Shown piece by piece: positions 7,688 through 16,150 of a stretch of DNA of 64,000 nucleotides. The notes below the pieces were generated by a model. It was not told where the DNA came from and searched no databases. It worked only from the letters and a program-made list of their open reading frames with translations. Position 1 is the first letter of the stretch; each line of letters opens with the position of its first letter. Position numbers and translations under genes: made by a program. The DNA comes from Flavobacterium sp. RSP15 (lineage in GTDB: Bacteria; Bacteroidota; Bacteroidia; Flavobacteriales; Flavobacteriaceae), in contig NZ_RYDL01000004.1 of the NCBI RefSeq assembly GCF_003968755.1, positions 1 to 64,000 of the forward strand, in the 5' to 3' direction.

Positions 7688-9379
7688 ATGAAAATTAAAA
7701 ATTTATTAGTAACTTTTGCAATACTATTTATTGCATTAATTTCTGGTTGCGCTAAGGATGACTTTCAAGAAATTGATGGTGTTTGTCCAGAAGTTGTCTC
7801 GACAAGCCCTGAAAATGGAGCTATTAATGTAGCACTAGACAAATCGATTACCGTTATTTTCAATGAGGAGATGAACGCATCAACTTTTAACCAATCCTCT
7901 TTTACTTTACAAGGCTCCACTTTAGTTACAGGAACTGTTTCATTCAGTGGAACAACTGCTACACTTGATCCTACATCCCCATTGTCCGCAAACACAACCT
8001 ATACCGGTAAAATTAAAACATCCGTTAAAGATGTAATGGGAAATGCATTACAAGTAGACTATGTTTGGACATTTAGTACCGGATCTACAGTTACTCCAAT
8101 GGTAATAGAAACAGATCCGTTGAACAATGCCACCAATGTATTTCTGAATAAAGTGGTTGCGGCAGAGTTCAATATGCCAATGAATCAAGCGACTGTAAAC
8201 GCTACCAATTTCACCTTAAAACAAGGCGCTAATTCCGTTGCTGGTACGGTTACTTATAACGGAACGAAAGCTTATTTTGTACCTAGTATAGCTTTAACTG
8301 TCAATACCGTCTATACAAGTACGATCACAACTGGAGTCAAAAATATACAAGGAACATCACTTGCAAATAACTTTGTTTGGACATTTACCACAGGCACCAC
8401 TAGTGGACCTTCAGTAGTCACAACAGATCCTCAAAATAATTCTTCTGGTATTGCTCTGAATAAAACTATTACTGCTGGTTTTAGTGTAGAAATGGATCCT
8501 ACTACTATTAGTAATTCCACCTTTACTTTAAAAAATGGTACTACAGCGGTAGCAGGAGCTATTTCCTATTCAGGGACTACACTTTCCTTTATTCCTACAA
8601 GCCCACTTATAGCGGGGACTACTTATACCGCAACAATTAGTACAGCTGCTAAAAATTTAGCGGGTACTCCTCTGGCAAACGATTACGTTTGGAACTTTAG
8701 TACTAGTTCAAACTTGGTTGGAAATACAGTAAATCTTGGATCAGCAGAAAGATTTGGAATTTTATCCGGTGTTGGAGTAAGTAATAATGCAGGTTTCAGT
8801 GTAATTAATAATATGGATGTGGGTATCAGTCCTGGTGTTCGTTCTTCAATAACAGGCTTTCCTCCCGCAGTTATAATAAATGGTGCTATTTATGCTTCTG
8901 ATGATACTGCCCCTGTAGGGATTGCTGCCCTGCTAACACAAGCAAAACTAGACCTGACTAATGCATATCTTTTTGCAGAAGGAGCTTCTTATAGTGCGCC
9001 AATAACTGTATCCGGTGATCAGGGCGGAAAAACACTCGTTGCAGGTATATACAAATCAACATCCACACTTTTAGTACAAAATGGAGATTTGACTCTTACC
9101 GGTTCTGCAACTGACGTTTGGATCTTCCAAGTCGCATCTGCTTTTACTACTGTTGGTGGTGCAGGTGGAAATATAAAACTTAGTGGTGGTGCACTTGCTA
9201 AGAATGTGTATTGGCAAACGGGAAGTTCTGCAACTATTGGAGACTACACAAAATTTGAAGGGAATATATTAGCCTTGCAATCTATAACAATGGGAGCATA
9301 TTCAACTGCAAATGGCAGAATGCTTGCTCGAAATGGAGCAGTAGTAATGACGCACACAAATATAATCTCTAAACCGTAA
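7688..9379 (+). CDS. ice-binding (DUF3494) lipoprotein with Ig-like domains
   Basis: A 563-aa protein. Residues 1-20 are a lipoprotein signal with lipobox ISGC, so Cys21 is probably lipidated. Three bacterial Ig-like domains of the Big_5 type (~33-131, 137-235, 240-339) share the pattern P.NGA.NVAL.K.I...F...M, ..TFTL..G, TTYT..I.T.VK, and VW.FSTG. Residues ~346-563 match the ice-binding DUF3494 fold: VNLGSAERFGILSG, ITGFPP, GKTLVAGIYKSTS, DVWIFQVAS, KNVYWQTGSSATIG and NGRMLARNGAV. This domain forms a beta-solenoid that binds ice in characterised proteins. It has the common FfIBP-like size (~220 aa). A lipid anchor and linker would place the domain on the cell surface instead of secreting it freely. 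The OmpA-like gene begins four bases after its stop, so the two are one operon. Confidence 0.88.
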   Translation: MKIKNLLVTFAILFIALISGCAKDDFQEIDGVCPEVVSTSPENGAINVALDKSITVIFNEEMNASTFNQSSFTLQGSTLVTGTVSFSGTTATLDPTSPLSANTTYTGKIKTSVKDVMGNALQVDYVWTFSTGSTVTPMVIETDPLNNATNVFLNKVVAAEFNMPMNQATVNATNFTLKQGANSVAGTVTYNGTKAYFVPSIALTVNTVYTSTITTGVKNIQGTSLANNFVWTFTTGTTSGPSVVTTDPQNNSSGIALNKTITAGFSVEMDPTTISNSTFTLKNGTTAVAGAISYSGTTLSFIPTSPLIAGTTYTATISTAAKNLAGTPLANDYVWNFSTSSNLVGNTVNLGSAERFGILSGVGVSNNAGFSVINNMDVGISPGVRSSITGFPPAVIINGAIYASDDTAPVGIAALLTQAKLDLTNAYLFAEGASYSAPITVSGDQGGKTLVAGIYKSTSTLLVQNGDLTLTGSATDVWIFQVASAFTTVGGAGGNIKLSGGALAKNVYWQTGSSATIGDYTKFEGNILALQSITMGAYSTANGRMLARNGAVVMTHTNIISKP

Positions 9380-9382
9380 AAA

Positions 9383-11416
9383 ATGAAAACTAAAAATAAA
9401 TTCAAAATGGGATCATGTGCTGCATGGTCCCCTAATAATCTGAATTTCAAAAGTGTTGCGATAGTTGCTTTGACATGGTGGAGCATTCAAACCCAAGTTC
9501 AGGCACAAGAAACACTAGTAGTAAAATATGCAAAACCTACTTGGCTTTTTGGAACTGCAGCTGGTGCCAATTTTAATTTTTATCGCGGTTCAACAAATCA
9601 GTTGAATGGTAATTTCACACCACCCGCTACTTTCCTTGAGGGAGACGGTATTGGACTTTTCATTGCGCCGCTTGTAGAATACAGGCCTGCCGATTCCAGA
9701 TGGGGCATCATGTTTCAAGCAGGTTATGACAGCCGTAAAGGTTCTTTTGACCCCGTTACGACCGCATGTGACTGTCCTGCAGATTTATCTATTGATCTTA
9801 GTTACATCACCGTGGAACCCAGCGTACGTTTTGCTCCGTTCAAATCTAATTTCTATGTGTATGGAGGCCCGCGTTTAGCTTTCAATTTAGACAAATCATT
9901 TACCTATCAATTGGGCACTAATACGGCATTTCCGGATCAAGAGCCTTCTCCTGAAGTAAGAGGTGATTTTAGTGCCATTAACAAAACAATTTTATCTCTT
10001 CAAATTGGAGCTGGATATGACATTCCGCTATCTTCAAACAGCAACAAAACACAATTTATTTTGTCGCCTTTTGTTGCTTTCCAACCCTATTTTGGTCAAA
10101 ATCCACGTGCTACAGAAACATGGAATAATACTACAATCAGAGCTGGCGTCGCACTTAAATTTGGACAAGGAAAAAATATTCAGGAAGCAACAGATCTGGC
10201 TAAGGACCGTGAAGTACAGTTCTCCGTAAATTCTCCTAGTAATCTTCCGGGAGAAAGAAGAATGACAGAAATTTTCCCACTTAGAAACTATGTGTTTTTT
10301 AATGAAGGATCTACTGAAATTCCAAGTCGTTATGTTGTATTAACGAAAGACCAAGTAAAAGACTTCAAAGAAGACCAACTGGAAGTTTTTGTTCCAAAAA
10401 AATTGTCTGATCGTTCTAAACGTCAAATGACTGTGTATTATAATGTATTGAACATTCTAGGTGATCGAATGCAAAAAAATCCTACAGCTACAATTATCTT
10501 GGTAGGTTCGTCAGAAAAAGGCTCCCAAGAAGGTTTGGCCATGGCAGCATCAATCAAGACCTATCTAGTAGATATATTCGCTATTGATCCGTCTAGAATA
10601 ATGACTAAAGGTCAAGATAAACCAACTATACCCTCTGAACAACCAGGCGGAACTCAAGAATTGGTCTTGCTTCGTGAAGGCGATCGCAGAGTTTCTATCG
10701 AAAGTAATTCACCGGATTTACTAATGGAATTTCAAAGTGGACCTGATGCGCAATTAAAACCTGTACAAATAATAGCACTACAAGAAGCTCCTATTGAAAG
10801 CTATGTTAGCTTCAACAATAAAGGAGCCGGTGAAGCCTTATCTTCATGGTCATTACAAATTACTGATGAGCAAGGTACGGTTCAAAATTTTGGACCATAT
10901 ACTCAAGACGAAGTTAAAATTCCTGGGAAAGCAATTTTAGGAAGCCGTCCAGAGGGTGATTTTTCGGTAAAAATGATTGGTCAAACTAAAAGTGGTAAAA
11001 TTGTAGAGAAAGAAACGCCAGTTCACATGGTACTTTGGACTCCTGCAAAAATGGAGGAAGGCACCCGATATAGTATTATTTATGAATTTAATAAATCTAA
11101 AGCAATTGGTATCTATGAAAATTACCTTATGGAAGTAGTAAGCCCGCAAATACCTGTTGGCGCAACAGTACTAATTCACGGTCATACTGATAGTATTGGC
11201 GAAGAAACCTACAATCAAAACTTGTCTTTAGCCCGTGCTAACGATGTGAAAGGGATCCTTGAAAAAGGGTTATCTAAAGCCGGTAGGAATGACGTAAAAT
11301 TTGAAGTAACCGGAGAGGGCGAGAATGAAAATAATTCTCCTTTTGAAAACAAAACCCCTGAAGAACGTTTTTACAACCGTACCGTCATAATTGATATAAT
11401 GCCCGCTATTAAATAA
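9383..11416 (+). CDS. large OmpA-family outer-membrane protein
   Basis: A 677-aa protein. A long signal peptide (about 1-42, ending VQAQ) precedes a barrel-like region (~50-260; strands such as GIGLFIAPLVEYRP, FYVYGGPRLAF and FILSPFVAFQPYFGQ). Residues ~295-445 look like a diverged OmpA-like peptidoglycan-binding domain (NYVFFNEGSTEIP ... ILGDRMQKNP ... GDRRVSIE). After a spacer, residues ~570-675 are a canonical OmpA C-terminal domain (YEFNKSKAI, VLIHGHTDSIGEE, NLSLARANDVKGIL, NRTVIIDI). It should anchor the outer membrane to peptidoglycan. It lies four bases downstream of the ice-binding lipoprotein gene and is followed by a strong terminator, so the two proteins are probably made together. 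A physical partnership is inference. ATG codon 9 is a possible alternative start. Confidence 0.85.
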   Translation: MKTKNKFKMGSCAAWSPNNLNFKSVAIVALTWWSIQTQVQAQETLVVKYAKPTWLFGTAAGANFNFYRGSTNQLNGNFTPPATFLEGDGIGLFIAPLVEYRPADSRWGIMFQAGYDSRKGSFDPVTTACDCPADLSIDLSYITVEPSVRFAPFKSNFYVYGGPRLAFNLDKSFTYQLGTNTAFPDQEPSPEVRGDFSAINKTILSLQIGAGYDIPLSSNSNKTQFILSPFVAFQPYFGQNPRATETWNNTTIRAGVALKFGQGKNIQEATDLAKDREVQFSVNSPSNLPGERRMTEIFPLRNYVFFNEGSTEIPSRYVVLTKDQVKDFKEDQLEVFVPKKLSDRSKRQMTVYYNVLNILGDRMQKNPTATIILVGSSEKGSQEGLAMAASIKTYLVDIFAIDPSRIMTKGQDKPTIPSEQPGGTQELVLLREGDRRVSIESNSPDLLMEFQSGPDAQLKPVQIIALQEAPIESYVSFNNKGAGEALSSWSLQITDEQGTVQNFGPYTQDEVKIPGKAILGSRPEGDFSVKMIGQTKSGKIVEKETPVHMVLWTPAKMEEGTRYSIIYEFNKSKAIGIYENYLMEVVSPQIPVGATVLIHGHTDSIGEETYNQNLSLARANDVKGILEKGLSKAGRNDVKFEVTGEGENENNSPFENKTPEERFYNRTVIIDIMPAIK

Positions 11417-11442
11417 GTAAAATGCACGTATTATAAATTGAC

Positions 11443-11478
11443 AAAGAGGATGGAAACGCAAAGTTCTATCCTCTTTTT
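11443..11478 (+). terminator. rho-independent terminator
   Basis: Stem AAAGAGGAT / ATCCTCTTT (11443-11451 with 11468-11476) followed by a T-run. It ends the ice-binding/OmpA transcript. Confidence 0.85.
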
Positions 11479-11845
11479 TTGTGCTGAAATTTATTTCAGA
11501 TATCATGAATAGAAATTCATTTTCATAATTAAGTCGCAAGAAAGATATATTCTCGCAATTATTAAAGAAAATTTTTGCAACAGATTGGGCTGATTAAAAA
11601 TATTTTAAAGCTATGAAACGCATTAATCTATGCAAATCTGTGAAATCTATGGAAAGAAATGAAGATCTTTATTACTATTTTAGTCCCAAATTAATACCAA
11701 TTTTTTTGAATTAATTTATTAGTTCTGAATCTTATAATTTTACAAAGTAAAGGTAAATTAGACGTTGTCCCTTTCCAATTTTGATTTTAAACACTTACTT
11801 TTCGTAAAAATTTTAGTATTTTTACTTTTCACTTTATTTAAAAAC
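11479..11845. other. non-coding spacer with degenerate dispersed repeat
   Basis: No gene is seen. The part at about 11577-11655 (CAACAGATTGGGCTGATTAA ... AATCTATGCAAATCTGTGAAATCTATGG) resembles a dispersed intergenic element with CAGATT...AATCTGTG arms that I associate with Bacteroidota genomes. It is imperfect and could not be compared with other copies, because none was found in this window. Confidence 0.35.
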
Positions 11846-12325
11846 ATGACCGAAAACGAGAAAATCCTTACCAAATTCTATAGTGCTTTTGCAAATGCAG
11901 ATTCACCAATAATGGGTAACTGTTATGATTCTAGTATTCAATTTCGTGATCCAGTTTTTGGTCTATTAAAGGGAAATGATGTTTGCCTAATGTGGAAAAT
12001 GCTCCTCGAAAAAAGCAAAGGGAATATTACAATTAAATTCTCTGCAGTCAAAGCTGATGACTATATTGGCTCCGTACAATGTATAGCTACCTACAATTTC
12101 AGTAAGACTAATAGAAAAGTAGTAAATCGTATTCAGGCACAATTTCAGTTTAAAGACGGATTAATTATAAAACATACAGATGATTTTGATATTTTTAAAT
12201 GGTCCAAACAAGCTTTTGGAATCACCGGATACCTACTAGGCTGGACTGGTTTTTTTCATAAAAAAATTCAAGATCAAGCGCTTTTATCATTAAAAAATTA
12301 TAGAGAAACTCAACATGCTGACTGA
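11846..12325 (+). CDS. NTF2-like (SnoaL-fold) protein
   Basis: I start at ATG 11846 (159 aa). An upstream in-frame start would add a hydrophobic stretch that is not part of the family. The N-terminus MTENEKILTKFYSAFANADS and the motifs MGNCYDSSIQFRDPVFG, CIATYNFS and GLIIKHTDDFDIFKW are typical of NTF2-like small cone-shaped domains, which bind small hydrophobic molecules or act as isomerases. No specific substrate can be read from the sequence. The last ~30 residues (GWTGFFHKKIQDQALLSLKNY) form a C-terminal helix. The next gene starts inside its last codons (11-base overlap), so the two are translationally coupled. Confidence 0.8.
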   Translation: MTENEKILTKFYSAFANADSPIMGNCYDSSIQFRDPVFGLLKGNDVCLMWKMLLEKSKGNITIKFSAVKADDYIGSVQCIATYNFSKTNRKVVNRIQAQFQFKDGLIIKHTDDFDIFKWSKQAFGITGYLLGWTGFFHKKIQDQALLSLKNYRETQHAD

Positions 12326-12779
12326 CATCTTGAAAATACTTTTCATTAGAGATTTAAACATTCTGAAATCCGAAATTGAATCGTATGAAAACAAAAGTGA
12401 TATTTGGAAAACACAAAAAGGAATCACTAATTCAGCCGGAAATCTATGCTTGCATATTATAGGAAATCTCAACACATATATTGGAGCCCAATATGGAAAG
12501 ACGGGTTATATAAGAAACAGACCATTAGAATTTTCACTGAAAGATATTTCAAGAACAGAATTATTATCAAAAATCAAAGAAACGATAATTATCCTTGTCA
12601 ATGCACTTAATACCCTCTCAGAAGAAGTTATCAAATTGATAGCGGAGCGCACACCTAGTTTGAAGACATTATCTGTTTTGTTAGAGAGGACGAATAAAAA
12701 AAGAAGAGATAATCTATTTCAAAAAATCAAAATCAAACGCCCAGTCCAACTCCTTTTTATACCACAATTGTCCTTGTGA
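12315..12779 (+). CDS. DinB-like (DUF1572) protein with replaced C-terminus
   Basis: A 154-aa frame. Residues 1-106 match the DUF1572 branch of the DinB four-helix family well: ITNSAGNLCLHIIGNLNTYI, GAQYGKTGYIRNRPLEF and RTELLSKIKETI are its typical N-terminal motifs, including the first metal-ligand His47. After residue ~106 the similarity stops. The conserved last helix with HLxYHLGQINYHRR, which supplies the other metal ligands, is absent in all three frames downstream. The frame instead runs through a lysine/arginine-rich stretch and into the 3' end of menC on the other strand (66-base overlap). It is probably a truncated, inactive gene that still has an open frame. It overlaps the NTF2-like gene by 11 bases. 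Confidence 0.6.
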   Translation: MLTDILKILFIRDLNILKSEIESYENKSDIWKTQKGITNSAGNLCLHIIGNLNTYIGAQYGKTGYIRNRPLEFSLKDISRTELLSKIKETIIILVNALNTLSEEVIKLIAERTPSLKTLSVLLERTNKKRRDNLFQKIKIKRPVQLLFIPQLSL

Positions 12780-13760
12780 AACTTCCAGCGGACAGTCAAA
12801 ATTATTCGTATAAAGCGCTCCGGTTCCTAATCCCTGAGGCATTACATTGTATTGCAAAAAAGTCCATTGCGCAATCGCATTTAGTCCAATATTACTCTCC
12901 AAAGCAGAGGTAATCCACCACCCTATTTTATGCTTTTCGGCCAATGAAATCCATTCTTCCGTGCCTCGAAAACCACCTACAAAACTTGGTTTCAAAATGA
13001 TATACTGCGGCTTGATTTTTTCTAGTAACTGCTCTTTTTCATCCAAAGTAAACACACCAATCAACTCTTCGTCTAAAGCAATAGGAAAAGGAGCTTTTTT
13101 ACACAGCTCTGCCATCCTGTCAGTATGGTTTTTTTGTATCGGTTGCTCTATACTATGTAATTTAAATTCAGATAGTTGAATTAATTTATTTAAAGCTAAA
13201 GTTACATCAAAGGCACCATTCGCATCTACCCGAATTTCGACTTGTTCCGGAGTAAAATGTTCCCGAATAAACCGTAATAACTGTAGTTCTTTATCAAAAT
13301 CTATTGCTCCAATTTTGAGTTTGATGCATCTAAAACCTTGCGCTAATTTTTCCTCGATTTGCTGCTTCATAAACGCCTCTTCACCCATCCAAACTAAACC
13401 GTTTATCAGGATGGATTTTGTACCGTTTGTGAATTCAGATGGAAAGAGGAAAAAAGGATTTTCACTCTCCAAAGATCGGAACGCCATTTCCACTCCAAAT
13501 TGTATCGAAGGAAACTCTAATAACGCTTCCCAAAGCTGATCTTTTCCTAAGTGAATATTATCGCAAGTCCACTGCAATTTTTCTTCATAATCCGGTCGGT
13601 CATCAATACTTAATCCGCGAAGGATTCCGCACTCTCCTATTCCTTTTTCACCGTCTTGTTCCAAGACAATAAACCAAGTTTCTTTTTCGGTCATAACGCC
13701 ACGAGAAGTTCCAGATGGACGTTTGAAATTAAGAATGTATTTGTGGTAGGTTGCTTTCAA
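12714..13760 (-). CDS. menC: o-succinylbenzoate synthase
   Basis: A 348-aa enolase-superfamily enzyme. Residues visible at the expected places are K147 and K149 (CIKLKIG), D179 (VDANGA), E205 (IEQP), D230 (ALDEE) and K257 (ILKPS), the acid/base lysines and Mg ligands of the MLE/OSBS subgroup. Close relatives include dipeptide epimerases and N-acylamino-acid racemases. The call as OSB synthase of menaquinone synthesis rests on the menA and menB genes on the same strand just upstream. It dehydrates SHCHC to o-succinylbenzoate in the cytoplasm. menE, which often follows menC, is not in this window. The 3' end overlaps the truncated DinB-like frame. Confidence 0.85.
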   Translation of the reverse strand: MKATYHKYILNFKRPSGTSRGVMTEKETWFIVLEQDGEKGIGECGILRGLSIDDRPDYEEKLQWTCDNIHLGKDQLWEALLEFPSIQFGVEMAFRSLESENPFFLFPSEFTNGTKSILINGLVWMGEEAFMKQQIEEKLAQGFRCIKLKIGAIDFDKELQLLRFIREHFTPEQVEIRVDANGAFDVTLALNKLIQLSEFKLHSIEQPIQKNHTDRMAELCKKAPFPIALDEELIGVFTLDEKEQLLEKIKPQYIILKPSFVGGFRGTEEWISLAEKHKIGWWITSALESNIGLNAIAQWTFLQYNVMPQGLGTGALYTNNFDCPLEVSQGQLWYKKELDWAFDFDFLK

Positions 13761-13805
13761 ATTAGAATAATTAATAGTTAACGCTTTTCATAAAAACTAT
13801 AATTT

Positions 13806-13973
13806 TTACCGCTTCAAATAAGAAATTCCAATCAATAAAATTCCAAAAAGACATAATAGAAAAAATAGGTAAGTTGGCCATTCATCAAAAATATACATTT
13901 TAATATTTAAAATTATTCCAACAAGAAATACTAACAATCCAAAATAGCGTATGAACAAATTTGCTCTTTTCAT
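13806..13973 (-). CDS. 55-aa two-helix membrane protein
   Basis: A short frame starts at ATG 13973 and ends with TAA at 13806. It encodes MKRANLFIRYFGLLVFLVGI, a short polar loop around YIFDEWPTY, a second hydrophobic helix (FFLLCLFGILLIGI) and the end SYLKR. The two predicted transmembrane helices and the basic ends suggest an inner-membrane peptide. I do not recognise a family. It lies between the TPR gene and menC, 52 bases after the former and 45 before the latter, in the same direction, so co-transcription is likely. Confidence 0.6.
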   Translation of the reverse strand: MKRANLFIRYFGLLVFLVGIILNIKMYIFDEWPTYLFFLLCLFGILLIGISYLKR

Positions 13974-14025
13974 CTTTTCTTATTTTTTATTTCTTTTTTT
14001 TACAGAATATTTAATAAATAATTCT

Positions 14026-15234
14026 CTATTTATCCATTAACTTCAAAACTCTTTCAAAATCATCATTTTTAATCCCAACTTTCTTAAAAGCTGCGAAATC
14101 TTGTTTTACTTTTTGAGTCCAACTCAAACTATCCGTTACGTTTTGCGATTGATACTCTTTATAAATGGCTTTTGCAGACGAAAAATTATCATTCAATAAA
14201 TACGCGTGTGCTAAATTCAATTGTATCAATAACTCGGTATTATCAAGTTTTTCGCCTTCTTTCAGGAATTTAATTGCTTTGCCGTATTGCTTCGTCAAAA
14301 CATAACTGCTACCTATCGCATTATAATCCAAAGCAGTTGCTTTTCCATCATTGATAATCGTTGTCAATTTCGTGATTGCCTCACCTTGCATTCCTTGTTT
14401 TGCCAACATAGCGGCTTGCTTACGCAAATCGTCATACACGCTTTTTGAAAGACTACTTTCACCAAAACAACTATTACCAAAATCCCTGAACGCCTTAGTG
14501 CGCTCTACAGCTAATAATTTCTGGAATTCCTTAAACTTGTACTTGGTTTGGATTTTATCGAGAATACAAACACAAAAATCATCTGAATTGGTCATTTTTT
14601 GAGCCAAATTAGAAGTTTTGCATTGATCGATGATTGCTTTTCTGTTTGCTAAAGTCCATCCGCGACTGAGTTTATTATCGACCCACGGCACGACTTCGAG
14701 AATGATTTTTTGGTTCATGATCCAGTTTTTACTTTCGAAACCAAACCATAAATTTCCCGAATTCGATCGCATACAAGTAGATTTCTCAGTAGAAAGTCGT
14801 TTGGCATCTTTACTCACCGGCGTGTCTTGAACCAAACAAGCATCATCCGTTTTGCCACTTTCTTTATATTGTGTGGCTAATTGATCGCTAGAGAAAACAG
14901 CATACTTGCATTTATCGTCACCTGATATTTTCGACAAGATAAAAACTGCTCCTGCTGAACCTTGACTGATTCCTGTTGGGTCTGGAATAGCTTTTAAAAC
15001 CGAAACTAAACTGCCTACCATTTGCTGATTTTTATCCAAAAGCGTTATTCTGTATACGACCTCTGTAGTTCCTTCAGGGAAATCTTGAGTTTTTATAACG
15101 ATTCTATCTCTGGCGGAAACTGTAATTTCTTCGGTTGTAGCACGGGTTTTATCCCAATAGCCATCTTTCTGAGAAAAAATAGTATTTGTTGAAATTAGAA
15201 ACAGAAATAAAAAAATGAAATTCTTTTTTTGCAT
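14026..15234 (-). CDS. secreted TPR-repeat protein, unknown function
   Basis: A 402-aa protein with a signal peptide (about 1-21, ending TIFSQ). Residues ~22-190 form a domain I do not recognise (VIKTQDFPEGTTEVVYRI, GAVFILSKIS, NLWFGFESKNW). The middle (~190-265) contains cysteines (DQCKTSN, FCVCILDKI, FGNSCFGES). The C-terminal ~130 residues are tetratricopeptide-like (ALDYNAIGSSYVLTKQYGKA, LIQLNLAHAYLLNDNFSSA), normally a protein-binding scaffold. It is probably periplasmic. It lies in the menaquinone cluster but has no obvious tie to that pathway. A palindromic repeat element separates it from the upstream UPF0173 gene. Confidence 0.7.
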   Translation of the reverse strand: MQKKNFIFLFLFLISTNTIFSQKDGYWDKTRATTEEITVSARDRIVIKTQDFPEGTTEVVYRITLLDKNQQMVGSLVSVLKAIPDPTGISQGSAGAVFILSKISGDDKCKYAVFSSDQLATQYKESGKTDDACLVQDTPVSKDAKRLSTEKSTCMRSNSGNLWFGFESKNWIMNQKIILEVVPWVDNKLSRGWTLANRKAIIDQCKTSNLAQKMTNSDDFCVCILDKIQTKYKFKEFQKLLAVERTKAFRDFGNSCFGESSLSKSVYDDLRKQAAMLAKQGMQGEAITKLTTIINDGKATALDYNAIGSSYVLTKQYGKAIKFLKEGEKLDNTELLIQLNLAHAYLLNDNFSSAKAIYKEYQSQNVTDSLSWTQKVKQDFAAFKKVGIKNDDFERVLKLMDK

Positions 15235-15296
15235 GATTGATATAAAATTTAAACACCAGAGCGAACAACGTTTTAGTAAAATTAACTACGAAGTTT

Positions 15297-15408
15297 GGTA
15301 CCGGCAAACCCTAGCCCAGATAGAAGTAAAAATCCTTTTATCACCCTGTCAGGGTTTCAAACCCTGACAGGGTGATAAAAGATTGCAACGGATAGCTGGA
15401 TTAGCTTC
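15297..15408 (-). repeat. REP-like palindromic element, copy A
   Basis: The core is a perfect 22-bp inverted repeat (15336-15357 with 15359-15380) made of TTTTATCACCCTGTCAGGG plus TTT and its complement. Read on the minus strand the flanks are CCAGCTATCCGTTGCAATC before the palindrome and GGATTTTTACTTC after it. The second element at 35.83-35.97 kb has the same kind of flanks but a different palindrome. It lies between the UPF0173 gene and the TPR gene. Its hairpin could stop transcription or protect mRNA ends. Confidence 0.75.
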
Positions 15409-15419
15409 AAATAAAAAAA

Positions 15420-16097
15420 TTACAACTCTATGGAACTTCCTATCTCTAACAACATGAGATCTTTTCCTTTATTGAAGAATTTACGAATAGCATCTTCATG
15501 ATCAATTTCGATATAACCGAAAGTGTCGTAATGATACCCCAGAATTTTATCGCAATCCAAGAAATCAGAAGCGACAATCGCATCTTCAACATCCATGGTA
15601 AAATTATCACCTATGGGCAGAATGGCTAAATCGAGTTTGGTCCGCATAGGAATGAGTTTCATATCCATAGTAAGCGCTGTATCACCAGCAATGTAGATGT
15701 TTTTATGTTCCCCTTCGATGACAAAACCGCCAGGATTTCCTCCATAACTGCCATCAGGAAACGAACTGGAATGAATGGCATTTACATATTTCAGTTTTCC
15801 AAAATCGAAATTCCAGCTTCCACCGTGATTCATAGGATGCGATTGAAAGCCTTTTGCACCATAATAACCGGCAATTTCAGCGTTAGAAACAATTACCGCA
15901 TTCGTTCTTTTAGCTATCGCATCGACATCCAGAATATGGTCTCCGTGAGCATGTGTCACTAAAATATAATCGGCTTTTAACGTATCAATGTCAATGTGAG
16001 CTGCATTGGGATTTGCCGAAATGTACGGATCTACAATAATGTGTTTGCCGCCAACTTCTATACCTAATGCCCCGTGACCGTAAAATGTTATTTTCAT
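15420..16097 (-). CDS. UPF0173-type metal-dependent hydrolase
   Basis: A 225-aa protein of the metallo-beta-lactamase fold. It has the short N-terminus ITFYGHGALGIEVGGKHIIVDP, the metal motif THAHGDHILD (HxHxDH), a later His in NAIHSSSFPDG, IAGDTALTMDMK with the bridging Asp, and GYHYDTFGYI near the end. This is the UPF0173 group, whose members are called metal-dependent hydrolases and whose physiological substrates are mostly unknown. It is cytoplasmic, with no signal peptide. It lies 53 bases downstream of menA in the same direction, a neighbourhood I have seen in other Flavobacteria, so a co-transcribed role is possible but unproven. Confidence 0.85.
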   Translation of the reverse strand: MKITFYGHGALGIEVGGKHIIVDPYISANPNAAHIDIDTLKADYILVTHAHGDHILDVDAIAKRTNAVIVSNAEIAGYYGAKGFQSHPMNHGGSWNFDFGKLKYVNAIHSSSFPDGSYGGNPGGFVIEGEHKNIYIAGDTALTMDMKLIPMRTKLDLAILPIGDNFTMDVEDAIVASDFLDCDKILGYHYDTFGYIEIDHEDAIRKFFNKGKDLMLLEIGSSIEL

Positions 16098-16150
16098 CTT
16101 TTTTAATTTAAAAATAGAATGGTTAAAAGATTCCGTATTTGATTATTATT

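Noticed and set aside
9963..10229. 88-codon plus-strand frame inside the OmpA gene
   Set aside because: It is out of frame with a clear OmpA-family protein and has no start context or family pattern.
15336..15380. 22-bp palindrome as a simple terminator of the UPF0173 gene
   Set aside because: The conserved flanks recur at another site with a different stem, and there is no U-run, so an element family explains more, though termination may be a side effect.
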